Source of the DNA: a bacterium | GTDB taxonomy: Bacteria > Zixibacteria > MSB-5A5 > CAIYYT01 | Direction: 5' to 3' | DNA length: 64,000 nt | NCBI GenBank assembly: GCA_016708315.1 | Contig: JADJGC010000023.1 | Span: 811,182 to 875,181, forward strand | Part shown: piece by piece, positions 60,167-64,000 of the stretch | How positions within the stretch are numbered: the first letter of the stretch is position 1 | Layout: each line of letters starts with the position of its first letter | Position numbers and translations under genes: made by a program | The notes under the pieces: model-generated | The model's database searches: none | What the model was told of the DNA's origin: nothing | Seen by the model: only the letters and a program-made list of their open reading frames with translations

Positions 60167-60337
60167 GTAACACAACTTCCCGAATTGATATGGTGATTAT
60201 CACAATTTCTACGAATTGATAAGTGCCGATTTTTGTCATTTACTGCCTAATCTGACCATCGCGAGAGAGTTGCAAGTTCACCTTGTCCTAATTCGCTTGA
60301 CTTAAATTCACCAAATCCCTAACCTTTATGATTCACT

Positions 60338-61540
60338 ATGGCTACTAATTCTGAACTGAGATACGATTTCTGGGACATTCTCAAAGCCCCACGTATGGCT
60401 TTGTCCGGCAAGTGCTTGCTTGCTCAGGCACAGCCGCTGGCATTCGGCTACGCCGCTTATCTCGTGTTCGCTTACCTTGCCCTGCTAGTCGACGGGCAAC
60501 AACTATCCTCAGTCTGGAGCCAGTTCAGGCTCTTTCCCGTTCTTTCTTTGGGCTTGGAACATTGGGTACAGCTGCGCAATTTGGATTGTCGGAATTATCG
60601 CATTCATTGTCAGTATGACTACGGCAACCTCACAGTAGCCAAGCTTGGTTTCCGAGCATCTTCGCGGAAACCACTTCTTCTCGAAGGGGATGCAGCGAAT
60701 GACGCTCGTTCCAACTTGATGCCCATGTGGGTTTCAGGCGGAGTTGGTACTGCTTTTGATAGCAGTTTTAACGCTGGTTCAAGGTGTAGTCAGCTTGGTA
60801 TCACTGATTCCGGGAATCGGTGAACTTCTCTATGCAGTGCTCTACATCGTACCATTCTTTCTGTGGTCGCTCTTCCTCGTCTTCCTTGCTTTTGGATTGG
60901 CGACGTCTTGCCTGACACTCCCGGCAATCATTGTCGCCCGCGAGAAAGAAACCTTCGGAGCGACATTCTATATTTACAATGTCATCTGGACGCAGCCCTT
61001 ACGCTGGTTGGGAATGACTATCTCCGGGCTGCTTCTCGCAAAAATTGGCATCTTTGTGATCGGCTATTTCTTTGCTCGCGCTCTACAGTTAACCAACTTC
61101 CTTGCAGGCTGGTTTGGCGGCGAGAAAGATAAACAGCATCATCGTCAGCGCCTTATAGCGCCCTCGACCCAATCCAGAACGTGATTCGCTTCTTCACGAC
61201 TCTGTATCCCGGCTCGTGCATCAGCTATGACCCCCAAATGCCTATCGTATACAACCTCAAGCACTTCGACTGGCTCTCTTCAGTTTCCGGAACCGAGCAA
61301 GTCGCCGCATTAGTCATCGCTATTGGTGTGTTGGGGATCCTGTTTCTGATGATTTCTTACGGTATCAATATCGTCACCAATTCGCAGTTATTGGCTTTTC
61401 TGCTGGTAGCATATTCTGAGGACAAGGTCAAACTTACCGAAGATGCCTCCAATCGTGCCGCCGAAACGAACGAAATTCTTCCCCGAAAAACCGCAATCAG
61501 ACAGCACGAACTCTTGACATTACCCCTCTTTGCACCGTAA
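60338..61540 (+). pseudogene. Multi-pass membrane protein broken into several frames
   Basis: Three open pieces in different frames lie end to end. The first begins ATNSELRYDFWDILKAPRMA. In another frame the middle reads FIVSMTTATS, then VAKLGF. Next come VLLLIAVLTLVQGVVSLVSL and AIIVAREKETFGATFYIYNV, and the last part is YNLKHFDWLSSVSGTEQVAA. At least five hydrophobic helices are seen. The order and lack of gaps point to a single gene with several indels. I do not recognise the family with certainty. Confidence 0.6.
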
Positions 61541-61548
61541 ATAGGCCG

Positions 61549-63347
61549 ATGGAATTAGTAAAGAACATACGCAACTTCTCGATTATCGCACATATCGACC
61601 ACGGCAAGTCAACTATCGCGGACCGCTTGCTCGGAAATGACGCGCACTATCAACGTCACTCACAAGCAAATGCTCGACAATATGGATCTCGAGCAAGAGC
61701 GCGGAATCACGATCAAAGCACATGCGATCCGCATGCACTATCACTAATGACGGGCACAAGTACATCCTAAATTTGATCGATACTCCCGGCCACGTCGACT
61801 TCTCCTATGAAGTCTCCCGCTCAATTGCCGCCTGCGAGGGCGCACTCTTGGTTGTTGACGCCTCTCAGGGAATCGAGGCGCAAACGCTGTCGAATCTCTA
61901 CAAAGCGCTTGACCAGAATCTGGAAATCATATCGGTACTCAACAAGATTGATCTTCCCCACGCCGAACCGGAGCGCGTCGCCGAGTCGATTCTCAATCTC
62001 ATTGGCGGCAAGAAGGAAGATATCCTTCACCTCCGCGAAGATGGGTATCGGGATTCATGAGATTCTCGAAGCCATCGTTCAGCGCATTCCGGCTCCATCC
62101 ACCGATCCCAACGGAACTCTGAAGGCGATGGTGTTCGATTCCAAGTTCGACAGTTATCGCGGCGCCGTTCCGTACTTGCGTGTCGTCGATGGCGAAGTCA
62201 GAAGGGCGATGTCATCAAGTTTTCTCCACCGGAATCGGAATACGAAGTCGACGAGGTTGGCCACTTGATCATCGACCGCAAACCGGCCAAAAACTCACCG
62301 CAGGGGAGGTCGGCTACATCGTCTGCAACATCCGCCACCTTGCTGATGCCAAAGTCGGCGATACAATCACCTATGCTAAAGATGGTGCTCCAACGCCGCT
62401 GCCGGGCTTCAAAGAAATTAAATCGATGGTCTTTTCCGGTATCTATCCCGCGACCACCGAACGCTATGAACAGCTCCGCGAAGCGCTGGAGAAACTCCAA
62501 CTCAATGATGCGTCCTTAACTTTCGAACCGGAATCGTCGCTGGCATTGGGATTCGGTTTCCGCTGCGGGTTCCTTGGGCTGTTGCATCTCGAGATTGTGC
62601 ACGATCGCCTTGAACGCGAATACGGCGTCACGATTGTCAACACGGTGCCCAACGTCGAGTATCACGTTTACACCAAGAACAGCGAAATCGTCAAGGTCGA
62701 TAACCCGGCCAAGATGCCTTCACCGATGTTGATCGACCATATCGAAGAACCGTTTGTCGCGGCTCAAATCATCACGCCGGTGGAATACATCGGCGGCATC
62801 ATGAAGATTATCGCCGAACGCCGCGGCGAATTCAAAGCTACACATTATCCCGATCCGGCGCGTGCAACACTGGAATTTAATTTGCCACTATCGGAGATCA
62901 TCTTCGATTTCCACGACAAACTCAAATCGATTTCGCGCGGATATGCTTCGCTCGACTACGATTTCCCTCGAAATGCGCACCAGCAAATTGCAGAAACTCG
63001 ACATCCTGCTCAATTCCGAACCGGTCGATGCGCTGTCGTGTTTGATTCATCAGGACCGCGCCCAAGTCTGGGGCCGCAAACTTTGCTCAAAACTGCAGGA
63101 GTTGATTCCGCGACAGATGTTCGAAGTCATCATCCAGGCGGCAATCGGCTCCAAAGTCGTCGCGCGCGAGACAGTCCGCGCCATGCGCAAGAACGTCACG
63201 GCAAAATGCTATGGCGGCGACATCACCGTAAACGCAAACTGATCGAGCGTCAAAAAGAGGGTAAGAAGAAGATGAAGCAGATTGACAGCGTGGAATTACC
63301 GCAGGAAGCATTCTGGCGGTGCTGCAAATCGACCGGGACGGGAATAA
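61549..63347 (+). pseudogene. lepA: Translation elongation factor 4, many frame breaks
   Basis: Starts MELVKNIRNFSIIAHIDHGK (P-loop GHIDHGKST type). Across frames the protein reads NMDLEQERGITIKAHAIRMH, LIDTPGHVDFSYEVSRSIAA, SVLNKIDLPHAEPERVAESI, TAGEVGYIVCNIRHLADAKV, GFRCGFLGLLHLEIVHDRLE and AMRKNVTAKCYGGDIT then RKLIERQKEGKKKMKQIDSV. Breaks occur near 61635, 61745, 62030, 62200, 62290, 62965, 63225 and 63315. LepA is a ribosome-associated GTPase found almost universally. Total span is about 600 codons, the normal length, so the gene is whole apart from small indels. Confidence 0.88.
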
Positions 63348-63487
63348 CGTACTTCAAGAAACTCGACTATCTGTTCGTAAACGCGAGTATCAAAACCTGC
63401 TCGAATATAGCCTCCATGGCTCTGTATTTATTGACACAACCATAAGTGCTCCTAAATTACGACCGTAATATTCACAAGGAGTACCTA

Positions 63488-64000
63488 ATGCGACTGACAA
63501 AGTCAAAACCGTCCTATCACTTTCTCTTCTTACTGCAGCTTTGATTGTTGCAATTGCGCCCAAAGCAGCGCCGACAAGCCGCTCACCAAGGACGAAATGA
63601 TCAAACGCGGGTCGTACTTGGTAAATTCCGGCTCGTGTAATGACTGCCATTCACCCAAGAAGTATGGCCCGAAGGGACCGAACCGGATCGTCAATCTTGC
63701 TGTCTGGCCACAGAGCGAATCTGCCGGTCGCAGCGATTCCGCGGCTGGATTGCCCGATCCCAATGGCTGGGTCGTGGGCCGTAATGCCGACTTCACGGCG
63801 TGGGCCGGTCCATGGGGCGTTTCGTTCGCTGCCAACTTGACACCCGACCCGAACACGGGTATTGGCAAGTGGACCGAAGACGACTTTGTTAATGCGATGC
63901 GCAACGGCAAACACACCGGTACGGGTCGCGAGATTCTCCCGCCGATGCCGTGGCAAATGATCGGTCAGATGACTGATGAGGATCTCAAGTCGATGTTTGC
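63488..64000 (+). pseudogene. c-type cytochrome, N-terminal frame breaks, cut by the window edge
   Basis: ATG 63488 has AAGGAG 5-6 bases upstream. One frame breaks early and the signal continues as TVLSLSLLTAALIVAIAPKA in a second frame. From about 63570 the protein is open: KPLTKDEMIKRGSYLVN, the haem-binding motif SCNDCHSPKKYGPKGPN, NLTPDPNTGIGKWTEDDFV, LPPMPWQMIGQMTDEDLKSM. The CxxCH motif and the axial Met region (PPMPW) mark a periplasmic cytochrome c. It probably belongs to a diheme or multi-domain chain continuing beyond the window. Confidence 0.72.

Overview
The window looks like a chromosomal contig from an uncultured Gram-negative bacterium of the FCB type, possibly Zixibacteria or a relative (inference). 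The grounds are a TonB-dependent receptor with a carboxypeptidase-like N-terminal domain, a PorV/PorQ-type barrel, exported proteins with FlgD/T9SS-like C-terminal domains, and several secreted proteins ending in thrombospondin-type-3 repeats plus a dockerin-like pair. Housekeeping genes are bacterial: gltX, accA, mreC, mreD, mrdA, rodA, lepA and a tRNA-Ser(TGA).

Layout. 0.2-8.4 kb (minus): a TPR/thioredoxin lipoprotein, then the unit TonB receptor, large exported protein, PorV-like barrel. 9.0-14.1 kb (plus): a signalling run of an ABC_sub_bind periplasmic protein, a HAMP histidine kinase, two single receivers and a receiver-kinase hybrid with no ordinary start codon. 14.2-16.9 kb: a FmdB zinc ribbon preceded by a small DUF6132-like membrane gene with an in-frame TGA at a conserved cysteine, then a small membrane protein, gltX and a coiled-coil micro-protein. 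17-23 kb: secreted beta-helix and reprolysin-like proteins with dockerin-like tails. 23.2-36.6 kb (plus): PagL-like lipid A deacylase, flippase-like and YfhO-like membrane proteins, glycosyltransferases, a WecA/MraY-type transferase, accA, an EIIA-like protein, the mreCD-mrdA-rodA elongasome operon and a sugar dehydrogenase. 36.6-42.9 kb (minus): OsmC, RidA, SDR and kbl, then a second kbl-like gene with a stand-alone acyl carrier protein and an acetyl-CoA-synthetase-like enzyme. 43-51.7 kb: small zinc-ribbon, DinB and lipoprotein genes, then an accessory stretch rich in palindromic repeats with an HNH nuclease, ending at tdh. 52-64 kb: many conserved genes with frame breaks (C39-like protein, DinB, MATE, endonuclease V, M28 peptidase, membrane protein, lepA, cytochrome c).

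Most breaks in the right-hand 12 kb are one- or two-base indels, often in homopolymers, and probably reflect sequence error rather than decay. Two breaks in the cleaner part (the DPM1-like glycosyltransferase and rodA) are real segment losses relative to family length. Kbl and Tdh together would convert threonine to glycine and acetyl-CoA. The most unusual items are the possible selenocysteine codon in the DUF6132-like gene, the AcsA-ACP-Kbl operon, the hybrid kinase without a canonical start, and a duplicated 3' end of tdh beside repeats and an HNH gene.
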